Source of the DNA: DASSHC01 sp035693105
Lineage (GTDB): Bacteria > Chloroflexota > Chloroflexia > Thermomicrobiales > Thermomicrobiaceae
Assembly: GCA_035693105.1 (NCBI GenBank)
Contig: DASSHC010000295.1
Coordinates: 1-17,281 of the forward strand
Reading direction: 5' to 3'
DNA: 17,281 nucleotides
How positions within the stretch are numbered: position 1 is the first letter of the stretch; the number at the start of each line of letters is the position of its first letter. The position numbers and the translations under genes were made by a program. Below are positions 1 to 6,882 of the stretch, piece by piece. The notes beneath the pieces were generated by a model that worked only from the letters and a program-made list of their open reading frames with translations, was not told the origin of the DNA and made no database searches.

Positions 1-2
1 TC

Positions 3-1124
3 TCGCGCCGGCTCTCCCAGGCGGTGGCCGACCCGCGCGGCGTCGAGGCGCTGCTGGCCTCGGCCGCCGAACTGGCCGGGCGCGATCTGCTGCTGGAGGA
101 TACCGAGGGCAATCTCGTGGCCTGGACCGGCGCGGAGTCACCGGCGCCCAGCTTCGGCCTGCTCGGTCAGGCGCGAGCCCTCGATGGGCCGCTCCTCGGC
201 GCGACGGGCCCTGGCGGCCGCCAGCACCTGATCGTGGCGCTGAGCGGCAACCCCAGCCCCGGTTACCTCTCCATCTCGGGCGAGGCGGGCACGCTGACCG
301 AGGGCGACCGGCTGATCCTGACCCAGACCGCCGTCACCTGCGGCGCGCTGTTGGGGCAGTCGCCACGGCGGACGGCCGGGCGCGACGGGCACGAGCGGCT
401 GGTGGCCGACCTCCTGCTCGGACGGCTGGCCTCGGCGGCAGCCGCGCAGGCGCGCGCCCGCACGCTGGGCATCGACGGGAACCAGCCGGTCGTAGTCGGT
501 CTGGCGGCGGCGCCGGGTGAGACTGCGGCGCGCGACCTGGTGCTGGCGGCATTGCCCCACCGCGCCAACCTCGCCCCGCTGGCGGGCGGCATCGGCTTCC
601 TCCTGCCGGCCGGCGAGCAGGCGACGGTCCTCGGCTCCCTGCGCCGGGCCCTCGAGCGCGCACCGGAGGGGAGCGCGGTGGCGCTCAGCCGTCCAGTAGC
701 CAGCGCGGCCGACGCGCCCCAGGCGCTGCGCGAGGCGCGCTTCGCTCTGGCGCTGCGGCAGGCCGGCGGGCTGGCCGAACGCGTCATCGCCTGCGACTCG
801 GTGCTCGATCTGGGGCTCTACAGCCTCCTCTTCCCGCTCTGGGGTCATCCGGCGGTGGCGCGCTTCGTCGACGCGCTGCTCGGCCCGCTGCTCGGCTACG
901 ACCAGCGGCGCGGCACGCAACTGGTCGAGACGCTGGAGGCATATCTCAGCCACGGCGCGGCGCTGATCGAGGCCGCCGGCGCGCTCGGCGTGCACCGCAA
1001 CACGCTCGCCTACCGCCTGCAGCGCGTCGAGGAGCTGAGCGGGCGCGACCTGGGTAACCCGCGCGACCGGCTCCTCTTGCAGGTCGCACTCGCCGCCCGC
1101 CGCCTGCCCGAAGCCGAGGGATAG
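3..1124 (+). CDS. PucR/CdaR-type transcriptional regulator, 5'-truncated by the window edge
   Basis: This is the C-terminal part of a DNA-binding regulator of the PucR/CdaR class, which typically controls catabolic genes. About 373 residues are visible. The frame is open to the first base, and the internal GTG at 24 has no ribosome site, so the true start lies upstream. The first ~100 residues (AELAGRDLLLEDTEGNLVAW onward) look like a GAF-type sensor region. The middle (PVVVGLAAA to LDLGLYSLLF) matches the degenerate GGDEF-like domain of CdaR proteins. The last ~60 residues carry the PucR helix-turn-helix, with YLSHGAALIEAAGALGVHRN followed by TLAYRLQRVEEL, a GRDL motif and a leucine-rich tail. 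It is convergent with the serine hydrolase gene. The effector and targets cannot be read from the sequence. The family call is secure. Confidence 0.9.
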   Translation, partial: SRRLSQAVADPRGVEALLASAAELAGRDLLLEDTEGNLVAWTGAESPAPSFGLLGQARALDGPLLGATGPGGRQHLIVALSGNPSPGYLSISGEAGTLTEGDRLILTQTAVTCGALLGQSPRRTAGRDGHERLVADLLLGRLASAAAAQARARTLGIDGNQPVVVGLAAAPGETAARDLVLAALPHRANLAPLAGGIGFLLPAGEQATVLGSLRRALERAPEGSAVALSRPVASAADAPQALREARFALALRQAGGLAERVIACDSVLDLGLYSLLFPLWGHPAVARFVDALLGPLLGYDQRRGTQLVETLEAYLSHGAALIEAAGALGVHRNTLAYRLQRVEELSGRDLGNPRDRLLLQVALAARRLPEAEG

Positions 1125-1167
1125 CGGCGCCGGTGCCTCTCAAGGAGCTTGGCGCCGCGCGGGGCGT

Positions 1168-1182
1168 GGATCCCTCGACTGC
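1168..1182. repeat. Relic of the palindromic repeat A (15-bp half-arm)
   Basis: GGATCCCTCGACTGC is identical to the outer end of the arms of the complete repeat A copies at 3709-3821 and 6731-6844. Similarity stops after 15 bases and no opposite arm is present. It lies in the 86-base gap between two convergent genes, the same kind of place (just past a gene end) as the full copies. A 15-base identity could in principle be chance in GC-rich DNA, but the shared location makes a decayed copy more likely. Confidence 0.5.
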
Positions 1183-1210
1183 ACCAAACTCCCTCGAATG
1201 GCAGCGTCCC

Positions 1211-2038
1211 CTACGACGTGTACAGCGGCTTCACGATCCCGGTCGCGGCCATGGCGGCGCGGCTGACCGCGCCGATGACCGCCTCGGCGGCGTGCTGGTC
1301 GGGGAAGTTCTCGCAGAAGATCGCCAGCACCAGCGTCTCCTGGGGCGTCGAGATGAAGCCGACGTCGTTGGTGACGCCGCGGATGCTGCCGGTCTTGGTG
1401 CCCCAGCGAATCGACTTCTCCTCCGGCAGGTGCCGCGCGATGCGTCGCCGGTTCTGCTGCAGCTCCAGCAGCGCGATCATCTGCTGGCACGACTCCTCGG
1501 AGGCCGCCTGTCCGTCGAGGATGGCCTGCACCGCCGTCACGTAGTCGTCCGGCGTGGCCCAGTTCTCCTGCTGCTCATCCTCGACCGGGCGGCCGAGCAT
1601 CTTGCGCCCGAGCGTCGAGTTGACCATGCCCAGCTCGCGCATAGTCCTATTGACCTGCTGCATGCCGGCCATGTCGATCAGGAGGTTCGTCGCCGTGTTG
1701 TCGCTGATCGAGATCATCAAGTAGAGCAGGTCGTGCAACGTGAAGACCATGCCGTCGTGCAGGTGGAGCATGACGCCGCTCCCCGGCGCCTTCTCGGCCT
1801 CCTTGAGGGTGTAGCGGTCGTCGAGGGAGCGCTCGCCCCGCTCGATTTGACGGAAGATCTCGATCATCAGCGGGATCTTCATGATGCTGGCGGCGCGGAA
1901 GCGCCGCGCGCCGTTGTACTCAAACGTATCCTCGGTGGGCGCCACGATGGTCGCGCCGACCACTCCGCCGCTCGACTCGGCCCGGTAGATGATCCCCTCG
2001 ACCGTGCTCCAATTGACCGTCTGTGTTGCCTCAGCCAT
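1211..2038 (-). CDS. Serine hydrolase of the class A beta-lactamase fold, probably cytoplasmic
   Basis: A 275-residue protein of the beta-lactamase/transpeptidase superfamily. The three active-site elements are present in order and spacing: SIMK at 51-54 (nucleophile Ser51, Lys54), SDN at 112-114 and KTG at 215-217. The class A omega-loop motif ExxLN is not recognisable; the corresponding stretch is GRPVEDEQQENW (149-160), with glutamates but no LN. The N-terminus (MAEATQTVNWSTVEG) has no signal peptide or lipobox, unlike periplasmic beta-lactamases. The ATG is supported by GGGAG six bases upstream. The gene faces the MFS gene divergently and converges on the PucR gene. It may be a hydrolase or esterase rather than a resistance enzyme; the substrate is unknown. 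The fold assignment is solid. Confidence 0.85.
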   Translation of the reverse strand: MAEATQTVNWSTVEGIIYRAESSGGVVGATIVAPTEDTFEYNGARRFRAASIMKIPLMIEIFRQIERGERSLDDRYTLKEAEKAPGSGVMLHLHDGMVFTLHDLLYLMISISDNTATNLLIDMAGMQQVNRTMRELGMVNSTLGRKMLGRPVEDEQQENWATPDDYVTAVQAILDGQAASEESCQQMIALLELQQNRRRIARHLPEEKSIRWGTKTGSIRGVTNDVGFISTPQETLVLAIFCENFPDQHAAEAVIGAVSRAAMAATGIVKPLYTS

Positions 2039-2091
2039 CGCTGTCTCCCACTCTCACGACCTGTACCGGACAGCCACTATCGTGTGGGGCC

Positions 2092-2119
2092 ATGATAGAG
2101 CCTGAAGGCCAGCCGGCAA
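2092..2119 (-). promoter_or_regulatory. Candidate sigma70-type promoter for the serine hydrolase gene
   Basis: Read on the minus strand: TTGCCG (-35, bases 2119-2114), a 16-base spacer, then TATCAT (-10, bases 2097-2092; five of six consensus bases). Transcription would start near 2085 and give a leader of about 45 bases. An 8-bp inverted repeat, CTATCGTG/CATGATAG at 2077-2084/2091-2098 with one G-T mismatch, overlaps the -10 box and could be an operator. Pattern match only. Confidence 0.4.
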
Positions 2120-2199
2120 CAGCCCAGCACGGCGTTCAACCTGGAGTCGTGCTAGACTTCCGCGAGTCTGTCGCTTTGCGGCTCCCTGAGGAGGATGCG

Positions 2200-2262
2200 A
2201 TGTCAATGCTTGCCACCGCTCGCCAGCAGGCGCGAGACGCCGTCGTGGAGACGGCCGGCTAG
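2200..2262 (+). CDS. Possible 20-residue leader peptide upstream of the MFS gene
   Basis: A very short frame, MSMLATARQQARDAVVETAG, begins at an ATG five bases after a perfect ribosome site, GAGGAGG (2188-2194). It ends at TAG 160 bases before the MFS start. A perfect 7-bp hairpin, CGCTGAC-tcc-GTCAGCG (2298-2314), follows the stop by 36 bases. A six-base block at 2360-2365 (GCTGCT) is complementary to AGCAGC at 2417-2422, directly before the MFS ATG. This resembles the layout of leader-peptide attenuators found before some exporter genes. The peptide matches nothing I know, and the frame could equally be a remnant of a lost gene or chance. The rest of the 2120-2422 gap holds nothing else I recognise. 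Confidence 0.3.
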   Translation: MSMLATARQQARDAVVETAG

Positions 2263-2297
2263 ACCGGGGCAAGCACCACCGCGAGCGGTCGGGCGCA

Positions 2298-2314
2298 CGC
2301 TGACTCCGTCAGCG
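2298..2314. other. Perfect 7-bp hairpin in the MFS upstream region
   Basis: CGCTGAC and GTCAGCG are separated by a 3-base loop. No T-run follows, so it is not a classical intrinsic terminator. It lies between the possible leader ORF and the MFS gene. Confidence 0.4.
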
Positions 2315-2422
2315 CGCGGCGGCTCGCGTCCCTCGACCTCCCCCACCAGCCAGACCCGCGCTGCTGGCAACCGCTGATCGCGTACCCAGCGTTATTTGCC
2401 TTTGCGTGAATGCGGGAGCAGC

Positions 2423-3667
2423 ATGCGCACGATGTCCGCCTATCAGGTCTATCTCATCATCTGCGGCGCTTCGGCGCTTTTCTTCGCCACCATCGCCACC
2501 GTCACCGGCGTCTACCTGGTCACGGTGGCGCACTTCAGCCCCTTCGAGCTGCTGCTGGTCGGGACCGTGCTCGAGACGACGTGCTTCCTGATGGAGCTAC
2601 CGACCGGGATCGTGGCCGATGTCTACAGCCGCCGCCTCTCGGTGATCATCGGCCTGGCGCTGATCGGCCTCGGCTTCATGCTGGAGGGGAGCATCCCCCG
2701 GCTGGCGCCGGTGTTGGTGGCCCAGGTCATCTGGGGCGTCGGCGCCACCTTCGTCAGTGGCGCGCAGGAGGCCTGGATCGCCGACGAGCTAGGGCAGGAG
2801 CGGATCGGGCGCGTCTACCTGCGCGGGGCGCAGGCGGGCCAGCTCGGCGCGCTGCTCGGCATCGGCCTGAGCGTGGCGCTGGCCAGCCTCCACATCGGCC
2901 TGGCCATCGTGATCGGCGGCGCGCTACACGTCGCGCTGGCCCTCTGGCTGCTGGCGATCATGCCCGAGCGCCACTTCCAGCGCGCCGAGCAGGGCTCGCA
3001 CAACCCCTTCCGGGCCATGCGCGCCACGGCGAGCGGCGGGCTGCACGCGGTGCGCGGCCGCCCGGTGCTGATCACCATCCTGGCCATCGGCGCCTTCTTC
3101 GGTGCCTCCAGCGAGGCCTTCGACCGGCTCTGGGAGGCGCACTTCCTGACCGACATCGGGCTGCCGAGCCTCGGCGGGCTTCCCTTCGTCGTCTGGTTCG
3201 GCATTATCACCGCGGGCGGCATGCTGCTGAGCATCGGCGCGACCGAGATCGCCCGCCGCCGCGTCGACAGCGACAGCCACGCCGGCGCGGCGCGCGCCCT
3301 GCTGGCGATCAATACCCTGATGCTCGCCGGGACGCTGGCCTTTGGATTGGCGCAGGGCTTCGCCGCGGCGCTGGCGGCCTACTGGATGGTGCGGCTGCTG
3401 CGCCGCACCAGCGTGCCGATCTACACCGCCTGGGTCAACCAGGGCATCAACCCGCGGGTGCGCGCCACCGTCCTCTCGCTGGCCAGTCAGACCGACGCGC
3501 TGGGGCAGATCGCGGGCGGCCCGCTGCTCGGCCTGATCGGCAGCGCCGTCTCGATCCCGGCCGCGCTGGTCAGCGCCGGGCTCCTGCTGCTGCCGGCCAC
3601 CCCCCTCTTCGCGCGCACCCTGCGCCACGGCGAACCGACCGTTCCGGCCGGCGAGCTGGAGGGGTGA
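2423..3667 (+). CDS. Major facilitator superfamily exporter (DHA3-like)
   Basis: A 414-residue membrane transporter with about 12 hydrophobic segments, the normal size for a drug:H+ antiporter-type MFS protein. The diagnostic motif A between helices 2 and 3 is visible as TGIVADVYSRR at about 61-71. The ELPTG preceding it and the long central loop (MPERHFQRAEQGSHNPFRAM) fit the DHA3-like group that includes macrolide/tetracycline exporters. The ATG at 2423 is chosen because GGGAG lies at 2414-2418 with good spacing. A TTG at 2396 would add nine residues without a ribosome site. It stands alone: divergent from the serine hydrolase gene and followed by repeat A. It probably exports a small hydrophobic compound; the substrate is not predictable. 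Confidence 0.88.
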   Translation: MRTMSAYQVYLIICGASALFFATIATVTGVYLVTVAHFSPFELLLVGTVLETTCFLMELPTGIVADVYSRRLSVIIGLALIGLGFMLEGSIPRLAPVLVAQVIWGVGATFVSGAQEAWIADELGQERIGRVYLRGAQAGQLGALLGIGLSVALASLHIGLAIVIGGALHVALALWLLAIMPERHFQRAEQGSHNPFRAMRATASGGLHAVRGRPVLITILAIGAFFGASSEAFDRLWEAHFLTDIGLPSLGGLPFVVWFGIITAGGMLLSIGATEIARRRVDSDSHAGAARALLAINTLMLAGTLAFGLAQGFAAALAAYWMVRLLRRTSVPIYTAWVNQGINPRVRATVLSLASQTDALGQIAGGPLLGLIGSAVSIPAALVSAGLLLLPATPLFARTLRHGEPTVPAGELEG

Positions 3668-3708
3668 TGGATGTGACCGTCGACCGGGCATAGCAGCGTG
3701 TGCGACAC

Positions 3709-3821
3709 GGATCCCTCGACTGCGCTCGGGATGACAGGGAGAGTAGGGGCCGAACGATAACGGTGGTCGTTGTCGATCGCCCCGAATTAACGCTGTCATC
3801 CCGACCGCAGTGGAGGGATCC
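3709..3821. repeat. Palindromic repeat A, copy 1 (113 bp)
   Basis: The arms 3709-3737 and 3793-3821 are 29-bp inverted repeats with two mismatches, beginning GGATCCCTCGACTGCG and ending GGATGACAG. The interior holds GGGGCCGA (3746-3753) and GCCCCGAATTAA (3779-3790), both conserved in copy 2, so the element is a full-length repeat and not merely two arms. No transposase is encoded. It lies just past the MFS stop codon. Frames read through such arms give spurious peptides containing HPERSRGI, which I recall as common in annotated hypothetical proteins. Confidence 0.85.
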
Positions 3822-3891
3822 AACGTGGAGCGGCACCCAACGTAGTCGCGCGCCAGGCGCCGTGAGACCGCACCGGCAGCCCAATCAGCGT

Positions 3892-3927
3892 ATCGGAATA
3901 TCCGATCGTGCCATTCGTCACCAATGG
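3892..3927. promoter_or_regulatory. Two adjacent small palindromes upstream of the HAD gene promoter
   Basis: ATCGGA-ata-TCCGAT (3892-3906) is a perfect 6-bp-arm palindrome. CCATTCGTCACCAATGG (3911-3927) is an imperfect 17-bp palindrome with 14 symmetric positions. Both lie directly upstream of the candidate -35 box at 3929. They could be operators, but no regulator gene is adjacent. The rest of the 333-base gap holds repeat A copy 1, the promoter and about 70 unexplained bases (3822-3891). Confidence 0.35.
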
Positions 3928-3928
3928 A

Positions 3929-3957
3929 TTGCTCGATACCTGGCACGGGGCTATGCT
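3929..3957 (+). promoter_or_regulatory. Candidate promoter for the HAD hydrolase gene
   Basis: TTGCTC (3929-3934), a 17-base spacer and TATGCT (3952-3957) would start transcription near 3965, about 36 bases before the ATG at 4001. The match to the sigma70 consensus is moderate. Confidence 0.35.
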
Positions 3958-4000
3958 GACCCTGGCGTATTCGGTTGATTCGCTGCACACGGGAGCAGGC

Positions 4001-4720
4001 ATGGCGCTTGATCTGGGTAGCTACGACGTGCTGACCTTCGATTGCTACGGCACCCTGATCGACTGGGAGTCGGGCATCCTGACGGCGCTGCGGCCGTTGC
4101 TGGCGCGGCACGACGTCGCCTTGAGCGACGAGCAGGTGTTGGAGCGCTTCGCCGCGCTGGAGTCGCGGGCCGAGCTGCCGCCCTATCGCCCCTACCGTGA
4201 GGTGCTGGCGCGGGTGGTGGACGGCTTCGGCCGGGAGCTCGGCTTCGCCCCCACGCCCGCCGAGCGCGCCGCGCTGGCCGAGTCGGTAGCCAGCTGGCCG
4301 GCCTTCCCCGACACGGCGGCCGCGCTCCAGGCCCTGGCCCGGCACGACAAGCTGGCGATCCTCTCCAACGTCGACGACGACCTCTTCGCCGGCTCGGCGC
4401 GGCGGCTGGGGGTCGAATTCGCCGCGGTCGTCACGGCGCAGCAGGTGGGCAGCTACAAGCCGGACCCGCGCAACTTCGCGCGGCTCATCGCGCGTATCGG
4501 GGTGCCGCGCGAGCGCATCCTGCACGTGGCTCAGAGTCTCTTCCACGACATCGCCCCGGCGCGCGACGCGGGCCTGGCGACCGTCTGGGTCAACCGCCGC
4601 CACGACCGGCGCGGCCCCGGCGCCACCCCCGCCGCCAGCGCCGAACCGGACCTGGAGGTGCCCGACCTGGCGACGCTGGCGCGGCTGGTCGACGCCGCTC
4701 GTCCGGCAGGGACTCGCTAG
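4001..4720 (+). CDS. HAD-superfamily hydrolase, haloacid dehalogenase type II-like
   Basis: A 239-residue hydrolase that would form a covalent aspartyl intermediate. Motif I is FDCYGTLID with nucleophile Asp14; the D-x-Y-G-T form is typical of the L-2-haloacid dehalogenase-like branch. Motif II is ILSNVDDD (Ser122), motif III Lys153 in SYKPDPRNF, and motif IV HDIAPARDAG (Asp183, Asp189). A helical cap separates motifs I and II. The ATG at 4001 has GGGAG five bases upstream. The frame runs open further back, but the 31 extra residues do not resemble the family and have no ribosome site. The GNAT gene follows after 44 bases, so the two may be co-transcribed. Dehalogenase and general phosphatase activities cannot be told apart from sequence. 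Confidence 0.9.
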   Translation: MALDLGSYDVLTFDCYGTLIDWESGILTALRPLLARHDVALSDEQVLERFAALESRAELPPYRPYREVLARVVDGFGRELGFAPTPAERAALAESVASWPAFPDTAAALQALARHDKLAILSNVDDDLFAGSARRLGVEFAAVVTAQQVGSYKPDPRNFARLIARIGVPRERILHVAQSLFHDIAPARDAGLATVWVNRRHDRRGPGATPAASAEPDLEVPDLATLARLVDAARPAGTR

Positions 4721-4764
4721 CCGATGGGCGGCGTCATTACCAAGCACGGCGGAACGGAGCAGCC

Positions 4765-5352
4765 ATGACGGCATCAACACCGACCAATCAGCCCACCGGT
4801 CGCGGCTTCGCCATCCGCGCCGCCGAGCCGGACGATCTGCCCGGCGTGCGGGCGCTGATGATCCGCGTCTTCGAGCAGGACTTCGGCTATGGCTACAAGC
4901 CCGAGTACCACGGCGACGTGGACGACCTGCGGGGCGTCTACCTCGACAACCCGCGCCACACCCTCATGGTGGCCGTCGATGACGCCAGCGGCGCGATCGT
5001 CGGCACCGGCGGGGTGCGCTCGGGCGGGCTGAAGCCGGAGTTCAACCACCGCTGGCTGGTCGAGCGCTACGACCCCGAGCGCACCGCGCAACTGGTGCGC
5101 GTCTATACGGCGCGTGAGGAGCGCGGCCGGGGCGCGGCGCGGGCGCTGGTGGCGGCGCTGCTGCGCTTCGTAGCCGAAGAGGGAAGCTACGACGTCGTCG
5201 CGCTGCACACCGACCCGCGCTCGCCCGGCGCCGAGCGCTTCTGGCGCGCCCAGCCGACCACGCTGATCCTCGACGACCGCGACGGCCCCTCCGGCTCCCT
5301 CCACTTCGAGATGGTCATTCCAGCGGTGACGCAGAAGGGACAGGCCGGGTAA
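4765..5352 (+). CDS. GNAT-family N-acetyltransferase
   Basis: A 195-residue acetyl-CoA-dependent acyltransferase. The N-terminal strand FAIRAAEPDDLPGVRALM (15-32) is the usual GNAT beginning. Motif A is LVRVYTAREERGRGAARALV (110-129), whose R-G-R-G-A-A segment forms the acetyl-CoA pyrophosphate loop. SYDVVALHTDP (141-151) and AERFWRAQ form the C-terminal half. The N-terminal region FGYGYKPEYHGDVDDL resembles GNAT proteins of unknown substrate. The ATG has GGAG five bases upstream. It lies 44 bases after the HAD hydrolase and 147 bases before the PLP-enzyme gene, all on one strand. The substrate is unknown. Confidence 0.9.
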   Translation: MTASTPTNQPTGRGFAIRAAEPDDLPGVRALMIRVFEQDFGYGYKPEYHGDVDDLRGVYLDNPRHTLMVAVDDASGAIVGTGGVRSGGLKPEFNHRWLVERYDPERTAQLVRVYTAREERGRGAARALVAALLRFVAEEGSYDVVALHTDPRSPGAERFWRAQPTTLILDDRDGPSGSLHFEMVIPAVTQKGQAG

Positions 5353-5373
5353 GTACGCAGGGCGGGTTTGAAA

Positions 5374-5436
5374 CCGGACAGAGCCGCCCTACAGGAGTAG
5401 CTTTCCTGCTCCTCCCCCGCGCACGGCTCCGTCCGG
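5374..5436. repeat. Nested stem-loop between the GNAT and PLP-enzyme genes (repeat-B-like)
   Basis: The outer arms CCGGACAGAGCCG (5374-5386) and CGGCTCCGTCCGG (5424-5436) are complementary at 12 of 13 positions. Inside them, 5393-5400 and 5406-5413 form an 8-bp stem with one G-T pair and a 5-base loop. A further 6-bp hairpin, CTCTCC-aagc-GGAGAG, lies at 5454-5469. GGCTCCGTCCGG also occurs next to the palindromic element in the fad operon, so this may be a decayed member of the same repeat family. No T-run follows. It could instead act as RNA structure upstream of the next gene. Confidence 0.6.
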
Positions 5437-5499
5437 AGAGGCGAGGGCGAGGGCTCTCCAAGCGGAGAGGGCCACGAACGTAGCAGAAAGAGTTCACTC

Positions 5500-6690
5500 T
5501 TGAACAAGCGCAGCGACCTCGACACCGCGAACTGGGATCTCGACACCCGGCTGATCCACGGCTCCCAGGAGCCGGACCCGGCCACCGGCGCCATCGTGCC
5601 GCCGATCCACCCGAGTTCCACCTTCGTGCGCCAGCAGATCGACGACGACGCGCCCTATCGCTACGCCCGCGGCGCCAACCCGACGCGCGCCGCGCTGGAG
5701 ACGATCCTGGCCGAGCTGGAGCACGGCGTGGCCGCCTCCGCCTTCGGCTCCGGCATGGCGGCCGTCACCGCCGCCCTGCAGCTCCTCTCGGGTGGTGACC
5801 ACGCCATCGTCGGCTACGACTGCTACCTGAGCACCTATCATCTCTTCGCCAACGATCTGCCCCGCTTCGGCATCAGCGCCGACTTCGTCGACCTGACCGA
5901 CCCCGCCGCGGTGCGCGCCGCGCTGCGCCCCAACACGCGCATGATCTGGATCGAGACGCCGACCAACCCGCTGCTCGACATCGTGGACCTCGGCGCCATG
6001 GCCGAGATCGCCGCGGAGGCGCGCGCCATCACCGCCGTCGACAACACCTTCGCCTCGCCCTACTGCCAGAACCCGATCGACTTCGGCATCGACCTGGTGA
6101 TCCATTCGACCACCAAGTACCTGGGTGGACACAGCGACCTGCTCGGCGGCGCGGTCATCGCGCGCACGCCGGAGCTGGCCGAGCGCATCAAAGACCGGCA
6201 GTACTACCTCGGCGCCGTGCCCAGCCCCTTCGATTGCTGGCTCTTGATTCGGGGGATGCGCACGCTCGGGGTCCGCATGCGGCAGCAGATGGCCAACGCT
6301 CAGGCGGTGGCCGAATGGCTGCGGGAGCAGCCGCGCGTCACGCGCGTTCTGTACCCCGGCTTGCCGCAGCACCCGGGGCATGAGCTGGCGCGGCGGCAGA
6401 TGACCGGCGGCTTCTCGGCTATGGTCTCCTTCGACGTGGGCGACGTGGCTGCCGCGCGCCGGGTCTCAGCCGAGACGCGCATCTTCAAACTGGCAACCAG
6501 CCTGGGCGGCGTCGAATCGCTGATCTACCCGCCGACCGCCTGGCTCCAGACCGACCCGGCGCTCCTGGCGCAGATCCCCGGCTCGCCCTGGGCGCGGAAC
6601 CCGGGACTGATCCGCCTCTCGCTCGGGATCGAATCAGCGCGCGACCTGATCGCCGACCTGGAGCAGGCGCTGACGACGGCGTTTCGCTAG
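5500..6690 (+). CDS. Cystathionine gamma-synthase/gamma-lyase family PLP enzyme
   Basis: A 396-residue, PLP-dependent enzyme of sulfur amino-acid metabolism (trans-sulfuration family, normally a tetramer). The PLP lysine is Lys206 in HSTTKYLGGHSD. Asp181 in VDNTFASP binds the cofactor nitrogen. YARGANPTR (55-63) supplies the Tyr and Arg that reach into the neighbouring subunit. SGMAA (84-88) binds phosphate, and Arg372 in GLIRLSLGIE binds the substrate carboxylate. The start is TTG; no other start lies before the conserved LDTRLIHGSQ. Two spots depart from the usual family pattern: CYLST where CYGGT is normal (108-112), and SLIYPPTAWLQ where SLIEHPASMTH is usual (340-350). Synthase, gamma-lyase, methionine gamma-lyase and sulfhydrylase activities are therefore hard to separate. 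Confidence 0.9.
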   Translation: MNKRSDLDTANWDLDTRLIHGSQEPDPATGAIVPPIHPSSTFVRQQIDDDAPYRYARGANPTRAALETILAELEHGVAASAFGSGMAAVTAALQLLSGGDHAIVGYDCYLSTYHLFANDLPRFGISADFVDLTDPAAVRAALRPNTRMIWIETPTNPLLDIVDLGAMAEIAAEARAITAVDNTFASPYCQNPIDFGIDLVIHSTTKYLGGHSDLLGGAVIARTPELAERIKDRQYYLGAVPSPFDCWLLIRGMRTLGVRMRQQMANAQAVAEWLREQPRVTRVLYPGLPQHPGHELARRQMTGGFSAMVSFDVGDVAAARRVSAETRIFKLATSLGGVESLIYPPTAWLQTDPALLAQIPGSPWARNPGLIRLSLGIESARDLIADLEQALTTAFR

Positions 6691-6730
6691 GGGAGGGCGG
6701 GCCATCGAGGATGTTGGGTGCCTCGTGAGA

Positions 6731-6844
6731 ACGGATCCCTCGACTGCGCTCGGGATGACAGGGAAAGGGAGGGGCCGACGACGACGATCCGCCTCGTCCG
6801 CCCCAAATTAATCCTGTCATCCCGAGCGCAGTCGAGGGATCCGT
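6731..6844. repeat. Palindromic repeat A, copy 2 (114 bp, perfect 32-bp arms)
   Basis: The arms 6731-6762 and 6813-6844 are exact 32-bp inverted repeats. The interior shares GGGGCCGA (6771-6778) and GCCCCAAATTAA (6800-6811) with copy 1. The interior arms GGGGC/GCCCC extend the palindrome. It sits between two convergent genes (PLP enzyme and LysR regulator), where it could also act as a bidirectional RNA end structure. No target-site duplication is obvious. Confidence 0.9.
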
Positions 6845-6882
6845 CCTGGCCTACGCCACATCCTCGTCGTACGCCACCGCCC

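Noticed and set aside
2023..2262. 79-codon plus-strand frame starting inside the serine hydrolase promoter region
   Set aside because: It has no ribosome site at its first ATG, and its composition is not protein-like. Only the last 20 codons have a strong ribosome site, and those are listed separately.
3700..3978. Small ORF with SLDCARDDRES-like peptide, and similar ones at 6718
   Set aside because: These are translations of repeat A arms, not proteins.
2924..4780. Long open frame on the minus strand (618 codons) across the MFS and HAD genes
   Set aside because: It is antisense to two well-supported genes and passes through repeat A. Its composition (Arg/Gly/Gln/Ala-rich, low complexity) is typical of the shadow frame of GC-rich coding DNA.
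5353..5499. SAM riboswitch before the trans-sulfuration gene
   Set aside because: I looked for the SAM-I core (CTTATC-AGAG, GGTGGAGGGA) and saw none. The stem-loop present does not match that architecture.
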